From the NCBI RefSeq assembly GCF_900111905.1, contig NZ_FOKM01000002.1, forward strand, positions 1 through 64,000: a stretch of 64,000 bases of DNA, written 5' to 3'. Below are positions 55,257 through 63,524 of this stretch, in pieces. Each line of letters starts with the position of its first letter. Position 1 is the stretch's first letter. The translations under genes were made by a program, and so were the position numbers. The notes beneath the pieces are model-generated. The model had not been told where the DNA came from and did not search any database. It saw only the letters and a list, made by a program, of their open reading frames with translations. Source of the DNA: Rhizobium sp. NFR07 (GTDB taxonomy: Bacteria > Pseudomonadota > Alphaproteobacteria > Rhizobiales > Rhizobiaceae).

Positions 55257-57256
55257 CCGGCTGCGCGCAGATGCGCCTCCTGTTGCTGCCCTTCGGCGAC
55301 GAGATGGCCGACGTCGAGGATGAGGGCGACGCCGCCGTCGCCCAGAATGGTGGCGCCGGAGAACATCCCGACATCATGGTGAAGCTTCGACATGCCCTTG
55401 ATCACCGTCTGGTGGTCACCGATGATCTGGTCGACGACGAGGCCGACACGCTCGGAGCCGGTGGAAATGACGACGACCTTCTGGAACGGATCGGGCTTGG
55501 TGCCGGTGCGGAAGAGATCGCGCAGGCGCAGGAAGGGCACGAGGCTGTCCCTCAGCGAGATGAAGCTGCGGCCGCGCGAGCGCATGTCCTCCTCGACCGA
55601 AAGCTCGAGGCATTCCTCGACCGCCGAGAGCGGAATGACATAGCGGGCATTGCCGACCCGCACGAGCAGACCGTCGATGATCGCGAGCGTCAGCGGGATG
55701 GCGAGCGAGATTTCCGAACCTTCGCCCGGCCGGCTCACGACGTTGATCGTACCGCGCAGCGCATCGATCGTGCGCTTGACCACGTCCATGCCGACACCGC
55801 GGCCGGAAAGATTGGTGACGGCCTGCGCCGTCGAGAAGCCCGGCTGGAAGATCAGCTGGTAGAGTTCCTGGTCGGTGAGGCTGGCATTGGGCTGGATGAG
55901 CCCGGAGGATTCGGCCTTGGCGCGGACACGGTCCTTGTTGATGCCGCGGCCGTCGTCCTTGATGGTGATGATCACCTCGCCGGCCTGCTGGCGGGCGGAG
56001 AGATGGATGCGGCCCGCTTCCGGCTTGCCGGCGACGCGGCGTTCTTCCGCCGTCTCAAGGCCGTGATCGCAGGAATTGCGCACCAGATGCACCATCGGAT
56101 CGGCGAGGCGTTCGATGACGCTCTTGTCGACTTCGGTGGTTTCGCCCTCGGTGACGAGTTCGATCCTCTTGCCGGTCTCGTTGGCGAGGTCGTGGACAAG
56201 GCGGCGGAAGCGGCCGAACAGCTGGGTGACAGGCACCATGCGCAGGACCATCATCGTGTCGCGAAGTTCGCCGGACAGGCGCTCGACATCTTCGGAGACG
56301 GCGCGCAGCTGAAGATCACCGCTGCCGCCCGCAAGCTGCGACAGCCGCGACTGGGCAATCACAAGCTCGCCGACGCGGTCCATCAGCTCGTCGAGCCGTT
56401 CAGCCGGAACGCGAACATTCTCGGCGGCCTTCGCAGCTTTCGCGTCGGCAGGCGCATTCGTTGCGGGTGAGGCAACGGCTGCCGGGGCGGGGAGAGACGA
56501 AGAAATCGTGGGTTCTGGAGCTGCCGCAGGGGCTTTGATCGTGGTGACCGGTGCTTCCGGCTCAACCGGTGCTGCGACCTCCTCAACGACAAGCTCCATG
56601 TCGTCCATGACGAAGATGAAGACGTCGTCGATCGCCGAGCGCGGCTGATCCGTCAGCAGTTCGACATCCCAGGCGATGTGGAGATCGGTCGGAGCAAGCA
56701 CGTCGAGCGACGGGATCTTCGAGCGATCGGCGACGATGCGGCAGGTGCCGAGGTCGCGCAGCTCGTCGAGCAGCGGCAGGGGATTGGTGCCGTTCGCCAT
56801 GGCGTTCTGCGGCAGGCTGAAACGGATCTTGTAGAGTATGCGGGCGGGACCTGCGGCGGGCGCGGCAGCATCGCCACTATCGGCGCCGTCCACGGCACGA
56901 CGCAGGTTGTCGAGCAGCGTCTCGCTCATCGCCTCGTGGTCGCCCATGGGCGTTTCCACCAGTGCCCGCATATGGTCCCTGGCGCCGAGCACGGCGGTGA
57001 CCAGCGCATGGGTGGCCGGAACCTCGCCCTTGCGGACGCGGTCGAAGGCGGTTTCGCAATGGTGGGTGAAGGCGGCGAGCGCCTCGAAGCCGAACATCGC
57101 GCCGGAGCCCTTGAGCGTATGGAGGCCGCGGAAGACCGCGTCGACCTGATCCTTGTCGCCGAGATTCACATTGAGATCGAGAAGACCGGCCTCGATCTGT
57201 TCCAGAAGCTCGGCTGCTTCCGTCCTGAATACCGCGATAGGATCAGGAAAGCTCAT
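55253..57256 (-). CDS. cheA: Chemotaxis histidine kinase
   Basis: In this 667-residue kinase the N-terminal HPt domain has phospho-His46 in FRGLHTLKGSG. A Pro/Ala-rich linker (about 260-310) is followed by a dimerisation segment (RLDELMDRVGELVIAQSRLS), the ATPase domain (LVRNSCDHGLETAEER, DDGRGI, GRGVGMDVVK) and a C-terminal CheW-like domain. The ATG at 57256 overlaps the cheY stop by 4 bp. A longer open frame to 57760 reads through cheY in a wrong frame and is rejected. Confidence 0.95.
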   Translation of the reverse strand: MSFPDPIAVFRTEAAELLEQIEAGLLDLNVNLGDKDQVDAVFRGLHTLKGSGAMFGFEALAAFTHHCETAFDRVRKGEVPATHALVTAVLGARDHMRALVETPMGDHEAMSETLLDNLRRAVDGADSGDAAAPAAGPARILYKIRFSLPQNAMANGTNPLPLLDELRDLGTCRIVADRSKIPSLDVLAPTDLHIAWDVELLTDQPRSAIDDVFIFVMDDMELVVEEVAAPVEPEAPVTTIKAPAAAPEPTISSSLPAPAAVASPATNAPADAKAAKAAENVRVPAERLDELMDRVGELVIAQSRLSQLAGGSGDLQLRAVSEDVERLSGELRDTMMVLRMVPVTQLFGRFRRLVHDLANETGKRIELVTEGETTEVDKSVIERLADPMVHLVRNSCDHGLETAEERRVAGKPEAGRIHLSARQQAGEVIITIKDDGRGINKDRVRAKAESSGLIQPNASLTDQELYQLIFQPGFSTAQAVTNLSGRGVGMDVVKRTIDALRGTINVVSRPGEGSEISLAIPLTLAIIDGLLVRVGNARYVIPLSAVEECLELSVEEDMRSRGRSFISLRDSLVPFLRLRDLFRTGTKPDPFQKVVVISTGSERVGLVVDQIIGDHQTVIKGMSKLHHDVGMFSGATILGDGGVALILDVGHLVAEGQQQEAHLRAAG

Positions 57257-57621
57257 TTGCCGAGCACCTTCCTGGCGATCTTGACGAGGCTTTCCGGGTC
57301 GAAAGGCTTGGTCAGCCAGCCGGTGGCGCCGGCAGCCTTTGCCTCGGCCTTCAGTTCGGCGTCGGATTCGGTGGTGAGGAAGATGACCGGCACGCCCATA
57401 TGGGCCGGCAGCTTGCGCAGCTCCCGGATCATCGTCAGACCATCCATGTTGGGCATGTTGAGGTCGGTGACGATGAGATCGAACTGTCCTGCATTGAGCT
57501 TGGCAAGGCCGTCGAGGCCGTCGACAGCCTCCGTCACCTGGTAGCCGGCATTGGTCAGCGCGACCCTCGTCGTCAGTCGGATACTCGCCGAATCGTCGAC
57601 GGTGAGGATGGTGGCGCTCAT
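57253..57621 (-). CDS. cheY: CheY-type single-domain response regulator
   Basis: This 122-residue receiver has acidic pair D9/D10, phosphoacceptor D53 in LIVTDLNMPNMDG, FLTTESD, and the conserved lysine in WLTKPFDPE. There is no output domain, so the phosphorylated form must act on a partner: a flagellar motor, or the STAS or other protein of this locus. It overlaps both neighbours by 4 bp. Confidence 0.94.
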   Translation of the reverse strand: MSATILTVDDSASIRLTTRVALTNAGYQVTEAVDGLDGLAKLNAGQFDLIVTDLNMPNMDGLTMIRELRKLPAHMGVPVIFLTTESDAELKAEAKAAGATGWLTKPFDPESLVKIARKVLGK

Positions 57622-57947
57622 TGATTTGTCCCCTGATGAAGCCAGAATTTCGCGTCTTCGGCCGACATGCCTTCGAGGAAGCCGCTGCGGCGCAGCGTTT
57701 CGAGCAGCGCACCGGTGGCCGGCTGCGACAGCGCGATGCGCTTGCCGGCAGTCTCGGCATGGATCCTTGCTGCCTCGATCATCTGGATGAAGCTGATGTC
57801 GACCTGCACATCATCCGCCAGCGCGATCGTGGCGGCCTCGTGTGCGTCTATGAAGGTCAGCATATTCTCGCGCACCGCAGAGATCGTCCGAACTGTCAGG
57901 TTGTCGGACAAGGCGAGCTGCGGCTCGCTATGACTGGAGGTATTCAT
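57618..57947 (-). CDS. STAS-domain protein heading the chemosensory operon
   Basis: This 109-residue STAS fold is like anti-sigma-factor antagonists: ALADDVQVDISFIQMIEAAR, then AGKRIALSQPATGALLETL. The serine in VDIS (about residue 53) occupies the region where antagonists are phosphorylated. The ATG at 57947 is set by TTTGGAG 6 bp before it; the longer frame to 58049 has none. It is the first gene of the operon and overlaps cheY, suggesting that CheY or CheA signalling is tied to partner switching. Confidence 0.85.
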   Translation of the reverse strand: MNTSSHSEPQLALSDNLTVRTISAVRENMLTFIDAHEAATIALADDVQVDISFIQMIEAARIHAETAGKRIALSQPATGALLETLRRSGFLEGMSAEDAKFWLHQGTNQ

Positions 57948-58298
57948 TCGTACTCCAAAAGTCTTCGAATATGCTGAAATAGCCCGCCAAAGTTGAGCCA
58001 TCATGCTTAACCGGGCGTTAATTCGCTCCAGTGAGTTTTCGTGCGGCATTAGTAATAAGCGGCGTTCGTAACCTGTTCATATCTGCCGAAAATTAACCAC
58101 GCGCGCCGAATCCGCTTCAGTGTTTCATGCCGGTTAACCCTCGTTCCCGCAGATTGCCGCCATGCGAAGACAGCCCGTGTCTCGCCGATTGCCGAGCTCT
58201 TTGAAGCCGGCAGCGACGAGGCGGAGAACTGTCCCATGATGAACAGGGTGAAGTCTCTGCCGATCAGGCCTCAAGGTCGACGGCAGTCATGAAGGGTG
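57948..58298. promoter_or_regulatory. Divergent chemosensory promoter with perfect CtrA box
   Basis: TTAACCGGGCGTTAA (58007-58021) fits the CtrA consensus TTAA-N7-TTAA exactly and lies 60-74 bp upstream of the STAS start. Two more TTAACC-type half-sites are at 58093-58098 and 58133-58138, nearer the opposite gene. CtrA controls motility and division genes in alphaproteobacteria, so cell-cycle control of this locus is likely but not shown. An 18-codon open frame at 58236-58292 is seen but unconvincing. Confidence 0.65.
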
Positions 58299-60065
58299 AT
58301 GCGCGTGGCAGTCGCGGCAGTATTGTTGAACACGACCGAAGTTTCTCCGGCCCCCGTGCATCAGGTGTTTCGCGGCGCAGACCATGGCGCCGGCCTCGTC
58401 GCCAGGATGGAGACCGCCCGTTCGCGGATCGAGGAGCGTTTCCTTGAAGGGGGCGCTGCCCTGCTTTCCATTCTCGATGCGCTTAACAAGCTGATCGTCT
58501 CGCTCAATCAGCTGACCGGATCGCTTGACGAGGAGACCGCAAACGCCACGATGGCGGAACTCCAGCAGACGGTCGGCAAGCTGGCCGAGCTGAGCAAGCT
58601 GGAGACCGCGCGCCAGGCCGGTTTCGGCGAAATTTCCACTTCCCAGCGCAACCTGCGTCCGCATGTCGAGAACATGCAGGAAACCATGCGCTACCTGCGC
58701 ACATTCGCCGTCACCGCCAAGATCACCGGCGCCGGCATCGAGGATTTTGCGGGCTTTGCCGAGGAAATCCTGGAGCGCATTCACACCGGCACGCGGCAGG
58801 TCAACGAATTCGGCGACAAACTGCAGCATCTCGGTGCGGGCCTCGGATCGGTCATGGCGCGGGGCGAGAAGATCATCGCAAGCTATGAGACGGCGATCCC
58901 GGCCATCGTCTCGGACCTGTCCAGGGGTGGCGCCGATATCGGCGGCCAGCGCAAGGTCCTGGTCGAGCGCGCCGAGCGCGTCCGCAAGATCGCCTCGGGC
59001 ATCCAGGGCAAGTTGGCCTCGACCCTTTCGGCCATGCAGATCGGCGATATCACCCGCCAGCGCATCGAGCACTGCCAGGCATCGCTGACGTTGCTCGACG
59101 GCTATCTCGCGGCCGAGGCGGCCGATCTCAATGAGGCCGATCGCGACAACCTGTCGTCCATCGTCACCAATCTCGTTGCAGCCCAGCTCGGCCAGTCGAT
59201 CGACGACTTCGATCGCGATACGGCCAAGATCGTCGCGACGGTCGCAAGCTTCCGCTCCGATCTCGCACAGATCGACGACCTGCGCTCGATGATGACAGAA
59301 GAGAGCGAAAGCGACGGCGACAACGCCATGCGCCGCCTGGAAGCCAATGTCGGCACCGCCCGGGAGGCAGTGCGCGATATCGAGGCTGTGGCAACGGAAG
59401 CAGGCGAACTCAGCCGTTCAACAGGCACCACGGTCCGCGAGCTGATCGATGGCGTCGGTCTGCTGCAGCTCGTGCGCACCGACATTCACTACATGGCGCT
59501 GAACACCAATCTTCGCTGCGGCAAGATCGGCGAGCAGGGCAAGGCGCTCAACGTTGTTACCGCCGAACTGCGCAATTTTGCCGGCGCGCTGGATGAGACC
59601 GCCGAAAAGGTCCTGCTCGAACTGACGGCGCTGGAATCGGCCGCTGAGAAGTTGAATATCGCGCAGGACGGTGATGGCGAGACGCTGGATGGCCGCCTCG
59701 AGAAGGCGATGGAGAATATCCGCGCCGTCGGCGACCGAATGGATACCGGGGCCGATGCGCTGGGCGAGCAGAGCGCCGTTGCCATCGGCGAAATGGACAG
59801 ATCCCTGTCGCGGCTCGACTTCAAGGCGGAACTCGGCGAAGTCCTGCGCAGCTGCGCCAACGAGATCGCTGCCGTGGAAAGCGATGCGCCTTCCATGACG
59901 CTGGTTCCGGCACTTTCCGATCTTTCCGCACGTATCGCCCGCCTTTACACCATGGTTTCCGAGCGGGAGGTCCATGCCGCTATCCTGGGAGAGGCGCCGC
60001 CCGTTGCGTCACCTGCGGTGACAGCGGTGATGAGCGACGACGACATCGACGACGCCCTGTTCTGA
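58299..60065 (+). CDS. Soluble receptor-like protein with degenerate MCP hairpin
   Basis: This protein of about 588 residues has no signal peptide or membrane segment and is almost entirely helical coiled coil. Near residues 395-435 it has RTDIHYMALNTNLRCGKIGE followed by GKALNVVTAELRNFAGALDE. This aligns with the MCP signalling tip and following helix ([18 protein letters not shown]...GFAVVAxEVRxLA), but key Glu and Ala positions differ. It is divergent from the STAS-che operon and ends DDDIDDALF. It may be a cytosolic sensor or scaffold for that kinase. ATG 58299 and GTG 58305 are both possible starts. Confidence 0.8.
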   Translation: MRVAVAAVLLNTTEVSPAPVHQVFRGADHGAGLVARMETARSRIEERFLEGGAALLSILDALNKLIVSLNQLTGSLDEETANATMAELQQTVGKLAELSKLETARQAGFGEISTSQRNLRPHVENMQETMRYLRTFAVTAKITGAGIEDFAGFAEEILERIHTGTRQVNEFGDKLQHLGAGLGSVMARGEKIIASYETAIPAIVSDLSRGGADIGGQRKVLVERAERVRKIASGIQGKLASTLSAMQIGDITRQRIEHCQASLTLLDGYLAAEAADLNEADRDNLSSIVTNLVAAQLGQSIDDFDRDTAKIVATVASFRSDLAQIDDLRSMMTEESESDGDNAMRRLEANVGTAREAVRDIEAVATEAGELSRSTGTTVRELIDGVGLLQLVRTDIHYMALNTNLRCGKIGEQGKALNVVTAELRNFAGALDETAEKVLLELTALESAAEKLNIAQDGDGETLDGRLEKAMENIRAVGDRMDTGADALGEQSAVAIGEMDRSLSRLDFKAELGEVLRSCANEIAAVESDAPSMTLVPALSDLSARIARLYTMVSEREVHAAILGEAPPVASPAVTAVMSDDDIDDALF

Positions 60066-60240
60066 TCAGACCGGGTCGCCTGATTTGTCGGCCCGCCTGT
60101 CGCGTGGTGACGTGCTCGCGCCCGAATTATTCGGGGCTTGCGCCTTGACCTTTGCGGTCCGCTGGGTCATTTGACGCCCCTTGATTGAAGAAGCGCCTGT
60201 TGCGGGACGAACCCCGGTGGCGCTGGCAAAGAGATTAAAC
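60066..60240 (+). other. Spacer before rbfA
   Basis: These 175 bp separate the receptor-like gene from rbfA. No terminator with a U-tract and no strong ribosome binding site is evident. In most alphaproteobacteria infB would end here; it is absent, so synteny is broken at this point. Confidence 0.5.
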
Positions 60241-60648
60241 ATGGCAAAGGCTACATCTTCGGCGCCCTCCCAGCGCATGCTTCGCGTTGGCGAACAGGTT
60301 CGCGCCGCCATCACCCAGGTCCTGCAGCGCGGCGAAGTGCGCGACGACCTGATCGAAAAGACCGTGATCTCCGTGTCGGAAGTGCGCATGTCGCCCGACC
60401 TGAAGATCGCGACCGCCTATGTGACGCCGCTCGGCGTTGCCGACCACCAGACGGTCATCGATACGCTCAACCGTCATTCGAAGTTCATCCGCGGCCGCCT
60501 CGGAGGCCAGCTGCGCCAGATGAAATACATGCCGGAAGTGCGCTTCCGCGACGACACGAGCTTCGACAATTACAAGAAGATCGACGAGCTGCTCCGTTCG
60601 CCTGAAGTCCAGCGGGACCTTGGCGACGACGGCGACGACAACGCTTAA
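60241..60648 (+). CDS. rbfA: 30S ribosome-binding factor A
   Basis: This 135-residue KH-fold factor is needed for late 30S maturation and cold adaptation. Core motifs are [39 protein letters not shown] and [20 protein letters not shown]. The ATG at 60241 ([15 protein letters not shown]) is preferred to an upstream frame start at 60181. It is followed after 15 bp by truB, as in the conserved translation operon. Confidence 0.96.
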   Translation: MAKATSSAPSQRMLRVGEQVRAAITQVLQRGEVRDDLIEKTVISVSEVRMSPDLKIATAYVTPLGVADHQTVIDTLNRHSKFIRGRLGGQLRQMKYMPEVRFRDDTSFDNYKKIDELLRSPEVQRDLGDDGDDNA

Positions 60649-60663
60649 ATCTGAAGAGAACGC

Positions 60664-61593
60664 ATGTCCAAACCACGCAAACCCAAGGGCCGGGCTGTTT
60701 CCGGCTGGCTGATCCTCGACAAGCCGGTGGATTTCGGCTCCACCGAAGCCGTGTCCAAGATCAAGTGGCTCTTGAATGCCCAGAAGGCCGGCCACGCCGG
60801 CACGCTCGATCCGCTCGCCTCCGGCATGCTGCCGATCGCGCTGGGTGACGCGACCAAGACCGTCCCCTACGTCATGGACGGCCGCAAGATCTACGAATTC
60901 ACCGTGACCTGGGGCGAGGAGCGCTCGACCGACGACCTCGAAGGCGAGGTTACGCAGAGCTCCGACACCCGTCCGGCCGAGCAGGCGATCCGCGATCTCC
61001 TGCCCAATTACACCGGCACCATCCAGCAGATCCCGCCGCAGTTCTCCGCGATCAAGATCGCCGGCGAGCGCGCCTATGATCTTGCCCGCGACGGCGAGAC
61101 GGTCGAGATCCCGTCCCGCGAGGTCGAGGTGTTTCGCCTGACGCTGCTTGGCGTCGAGACAGACAAGGCGCATTTCGAGGTCGAATGCGGCAAGGGCACC
61201 TATGTGCGCTCGCTCGCCCGCGACTTCGGCCGCGATCTCGGCTGCTACGGCCATATTTCAAATCTCCGCCGCACCTTCGTCGCCCCGTTCGGCGAGGACA
61301 AGATGGTGCCGCTCGCCGATCTGGTGGCGCTGGAAAAGATCGAGGATCGCGACGAGCGTCTCGCAGCACTCGACGCCTATCTGATCGACACGGCGGAAGC
61401 GCTGTCCAGCCTGCCGCATCTGCCGGTGACGGACGACCAGGCGCATCGCATCAAGATGGGCAATGCGATCATCCTGCGCGGCCGCGATGTCCCGGTCGAA
61501 GAGCCGGAAGCCTACGCGACGGCACGCGGCCGGCTGATCGCCATCGGCGAGATCGGCCAGGGCGAATTCCGCCCCAAGCGCGTCTTCGCCTGA
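60664..61593 (+). CDS. truB: tRNA pseudouridine-55 synthase
   Basis: This 309-residue enzyme makes pseudouridine 55 in the tRNA T-loop. The catalytic aspartate is in [19 protein letters not shown] (about residue 45). [18 protein letters not shown] precedes it and [19 protein letters not shown] follows; a C-terminal PUA-like part ends the protein. It belongs to the rbfA-truB-rpsO-pnp group. Confidence 0.96.
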   Translation: MSKPRKPKGRAVSGWLILDKPVDFGSTEAVSKIKWLLNAQKAGHAGTLDPLASGMLPIALGDATKTVPYVMDGRKIYEFTVTWGEERSTDDLEGEVTQSSDTRPAEQAIRDLLPNYTGTIQQIPPQFSAIKIAGERAYDLARDGETVEIPSREVEVFRLTLLGVETDKAHFEVECGKGTYVRSLARDFGRDLGCYGHISNLRRTFVAPFGEDKMVPLADLVALEKIEDRDERLAALDAYLIDTAEALSSLPHLPVTDDQAHRIKMGNAIILRGRDVPVEEPEAYATARGRLIAIGEIGQGEFRPKRVFA

Positions 61594-61602
61594 GGCCGTC
61601 CC

Positions 61603-61622
61603 GATGGCCCCCAAGGGCCATC
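61603..61622. terminator. Hairpin after truB
   Basis: GATGGCCC (61603-61610), loop CCAA and GGGCCATC (61615-61622) form a perfect 8-bp stem 9 bp past the truB stop. No U-tract follows on either strand. It could slow transcription or mark the 3' end of truB mRNA before the opposing small ORF. Confidence 0.45.
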
Positions 61623-61623
61623 G

Positions 61624-61737
61624 TCATCGCCTGTCCTGCTGCTCCTTGCCACGTAGCGCGCCCTTTTCCGGCTGCGTTGACTGCAAGGTCGCAAGACGCA
61701 GGGCGTCCAGCATGATCGTCAGGATTTCCTTCCACAT
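61624..61737 (-). CDS. Very small protein opposite the LysR gene (37 residues)
   Basis: The reading MWKEILTIMLDALRLATLQS followed by a charged tail is preceded by GCAGGAGGT 8 bp before the ATG at 61737, a strong ribosome binding site. An in-frame ATG at 61806 would give 60 residues but has a poor site. The N-terminal 20 residues form an amphipathic or membrane-associating helix. It is divergent from the LysR-type gene, a common place for a regulated target. No family is recognised. Confidence 0.5.
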   Translation of the reverse strand: MWKEILTIMLDALRLATLQSTQPEKGALRGKEQQDRR

Positions 61738-61827
61738 GGCGGCACCTCCTGCTTCGCCATGTGCGCCCGATTGCCAGCGCCGCTCAAACGAGTTTATCGT
61801 CGCCATCGGATGACCTGAGGTTATGCG

Positions 61828-62742
61828 ATGAGGCGTGGCCGACTGCCGTTGACAGCCCTGCGCAGTTTCGAGGTGGCCGGCCGCCTGCGGAGCTTCACGC
61901 TGGCTGCGCAGGAACTGTTCATTTCCCAGGCCGCAATCAGCCGCCAGATCCGCGAACTGGAGACGGCGCTGGGGCGCGCGCTGTTCGAGCGTAGGCATCG
62001 CAGCGTCCGCCTGACGCCGGCCGGCGAGGCGCTGCTTGCTGTTTTGACGCCGTCTTTCGATGCAATGGGAGATTGCCTGGATGATCTCCAGGCGCAGGCG
62101 GCGGATGACAGGTCCGTCGTTACGATCAGCGCCGAGCCCTCCTTCGCGGCCTGCTGGCTGATGCCGCGGCTTTCGGAATTCCAGAAAGAGAACCCGACGA
62201 TCGACGTGAATGTCGATGCGGATCCGCGCCTGGCGGAGTTTCGCGTCCATGGGACATCGCTTGCGATCCGGCACAGCCTGACGGCAAGCGCCTGGCCGCG
62301 CGTGGAAAGCCGGTATCTGACCCATTCGCGCATCTCACCGGCGATGTCCTCCGCCCTCATCGAACGCGACGGGCGGCCGTCGGCACCCTCCGACCTGCTT
62401 CGCTACCCTCTTCTTCACGAGGACCGGCGGAATACGTGGCGGCAGTGGTTCGAGGCGGCCGGACTGCCGGGCGTCGAGACCGGACAGGGGCTCGTCTATA
62501 CGGACGAGGGCCTGATCCTGCAGGCGGCGCTCCGCGGGCAGGGGGTCGCTCTGATCGAAGAGAGGTTCGTCGACGAGGATGTGAGGGCAGGGCGACTGAT
62601 CCGCCCGTTCGACACCTCGATCCCATTTGGCGCCTATTGGATCGTGGCGCGCCGTTTTGACCGGTTGCCGGCACCCGCTGCGTTGCTGGCGGACTGGATC
62701 GAGCGTAGCTTTCGCAAGGACGACCGCCAGACCGGACCATGA
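61828..62742 (+). CDS. LysR-family regulator (GcvA-like)
   Basis: This 304-residue protein has an N-terminal HTH with the GcvA-type pattern [20 protein letters not shown] and [22 protein letters not shown] helix, then a substrate-binding domain ([20 protein letters not shown]). The target is unknown; the small divergent ORF is a candidate. It interrupts the usual truB-rpsO adjacency. GAGG lies before the ATG. Confidence 0.92.
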   Translation: MRRGRLPLTALRSFEVAGRLRSFTLAAQELFISQAAISRQIRELETALGRALFERRHRSVRLTPAGEALLAVLTPSFDAMGDCLDDLQAQAADDRSVVTISAEPSFAACWLMPRLSEFQKENPTIDVNVDADPRLAEFRVHGTSLAIRHSLTASAWPRVESRYLTHSRISPAMSSALIERDGRPSAPSDLLRYPLLHEDRRNTWRQWFEAAGLPGVETGQGLVYTDEGLILQAALRGQGVALIEERFVDEDVRAGRLIRPFDTSIPFGAYWIVARRFDRLPAPAALLADWIERSFRKDDRQTGP

Positions 62743-62924
62743 TAAAGGGGATGGACCGGCGTATGAACGGTAACGAAGTCCGCCTCTTCCATTCCCCCGG
62801 TGAATGGTTTATAGGCACCGCCAGCAAAAGCAGGCTTTTGGGCTCGTTTTGCAATTCACGGCCAAGGCTGGACGACATCCCGGCCTTTGGCGACCTCAAT
62901 CCTCAGTTCAGAAAGGATCACACG
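62743..62924 (+). promoter_or_regulatory. rpsO leader region
   Basis: These 182 bp lead to rpsO. AGAAAGGATC before the ATG is the ribosome binding site. In several bacterial groups S15 represses its own mRNA through a structured leader; paired segments such as CATTCCCCCGGTGAATG (62790-62806) could take part here. No gene is supported. Confidence 0.35.
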
Positions 62925-63194
62925 ATGTCGATCACTGCAGAGCGCAAGACCGCCCTCATCAAGGAATACGCAACCTTCGAAGGCGACACCGGTTCTCCGG
63001 AAGTCCAGGTTGCAATCCTGACCGAGCGGATCAACAACCTGACCGAACACTTCAAGGGTCACAAGAAGGACAACCACTCCCGTCGTGGCCTTCTGACCAT
63101 GGTTTCCAGCCGCCGTTCGCTTCTTGACTATCTCAAGAAGAAGGACGAAGGCCGTTACACCAAGCTGATCGGCAGCCTCGGTATCCGCCGCTAA
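62925..63194 (+). CDS. rpsO: 30S ribosomal protein S15
   Basis: This 89-residue protein has the canonical sequence [40 protein letters not shown] and [20 protein letters not shown]. It binds 16S rRNA at the central domain early in assembly. The ATG at 62925 gives the standard length. It is followed by a hairpin and pnp, the classical rpsO-pnp pair. Confidence 0.98.
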   Translation: MSITAERKTALIKEYATFEGDTGSPEVQVAILTERINNLTEHFKGHKKDNHSRRGLLTMVSSRRSLLDYLKKKDEGRYTKLIGSLGIRR

Positions 63195-63203
63195 TGAATT
63201 GCC

Positions 63204-63241
63204 GGCGGGCGCTTGACGACAAGCGCCCGCCGCATCTTTTT
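63204..63241 (+). terminator. rpsO terminator / attenuator
   Basis: GGCGGGCGCTTG (63204-63215), loop ACGA and CAAGCGCCCGCC (63220-63231) form a perfect 12-bp stem, followed by GCATCTTTTTC. It lies 9 bp after the rpsO stop. It should end most rpsO transcripts while allowing some readthrough into pnp, as in other bacteria. Confidence 0.9.
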
Positions 63242-63524
63242 CCGGGTACTTCGGTACTCTCTACCGGTCCTGCACTCTTTGCGCATGACCAACCAAGGCG
63301 GACCCGGATGGGCCGGTTTCGCCACCAAAACCAGACCTGTCATGGGGCAGGATTGCCGGATGCTTTTGATCGGAGCCGCTTGGCGGCTTCGGTCAGTTTG
63401 GAAGCTTCTCGTTGTCTTGCCCGTGATGTGTCGCATTGTTCGCGGCTGATGCGCTGCCGCCCCAACGGAGATCCCAGAGGGAATCCACGGGCGAGGCGCC
63501 GTCTCCCGCGTTGAAGGACAAGAC
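63242..63524 (+). promoter_or_regulatory. pnp leader region
   Basis: These 283 bp lie between the rpsO terminator and pnp. No gene is supported on either strand. In E. coli the pnp leader is cut by RNase III to allow autoregulation; partly paired segments exist here, but no single long stem stands out. Confidence 0.35.

Noticed and set aside
57257..57760. N-terminal extension of CheA in the longer open frame
   Set aside because: These codons are cheY and the STAS gene read in another frame; MSFPDPIAVF at 57256 begins the HPt domain with the usual overlap.
58236..58292. 18-codon leader ORF before the receptor-like gene
   Set aside because: GGAGA upstream is suggestive, but the peptide shows no feature and overlaps the likely leader; not enough to call a gene.
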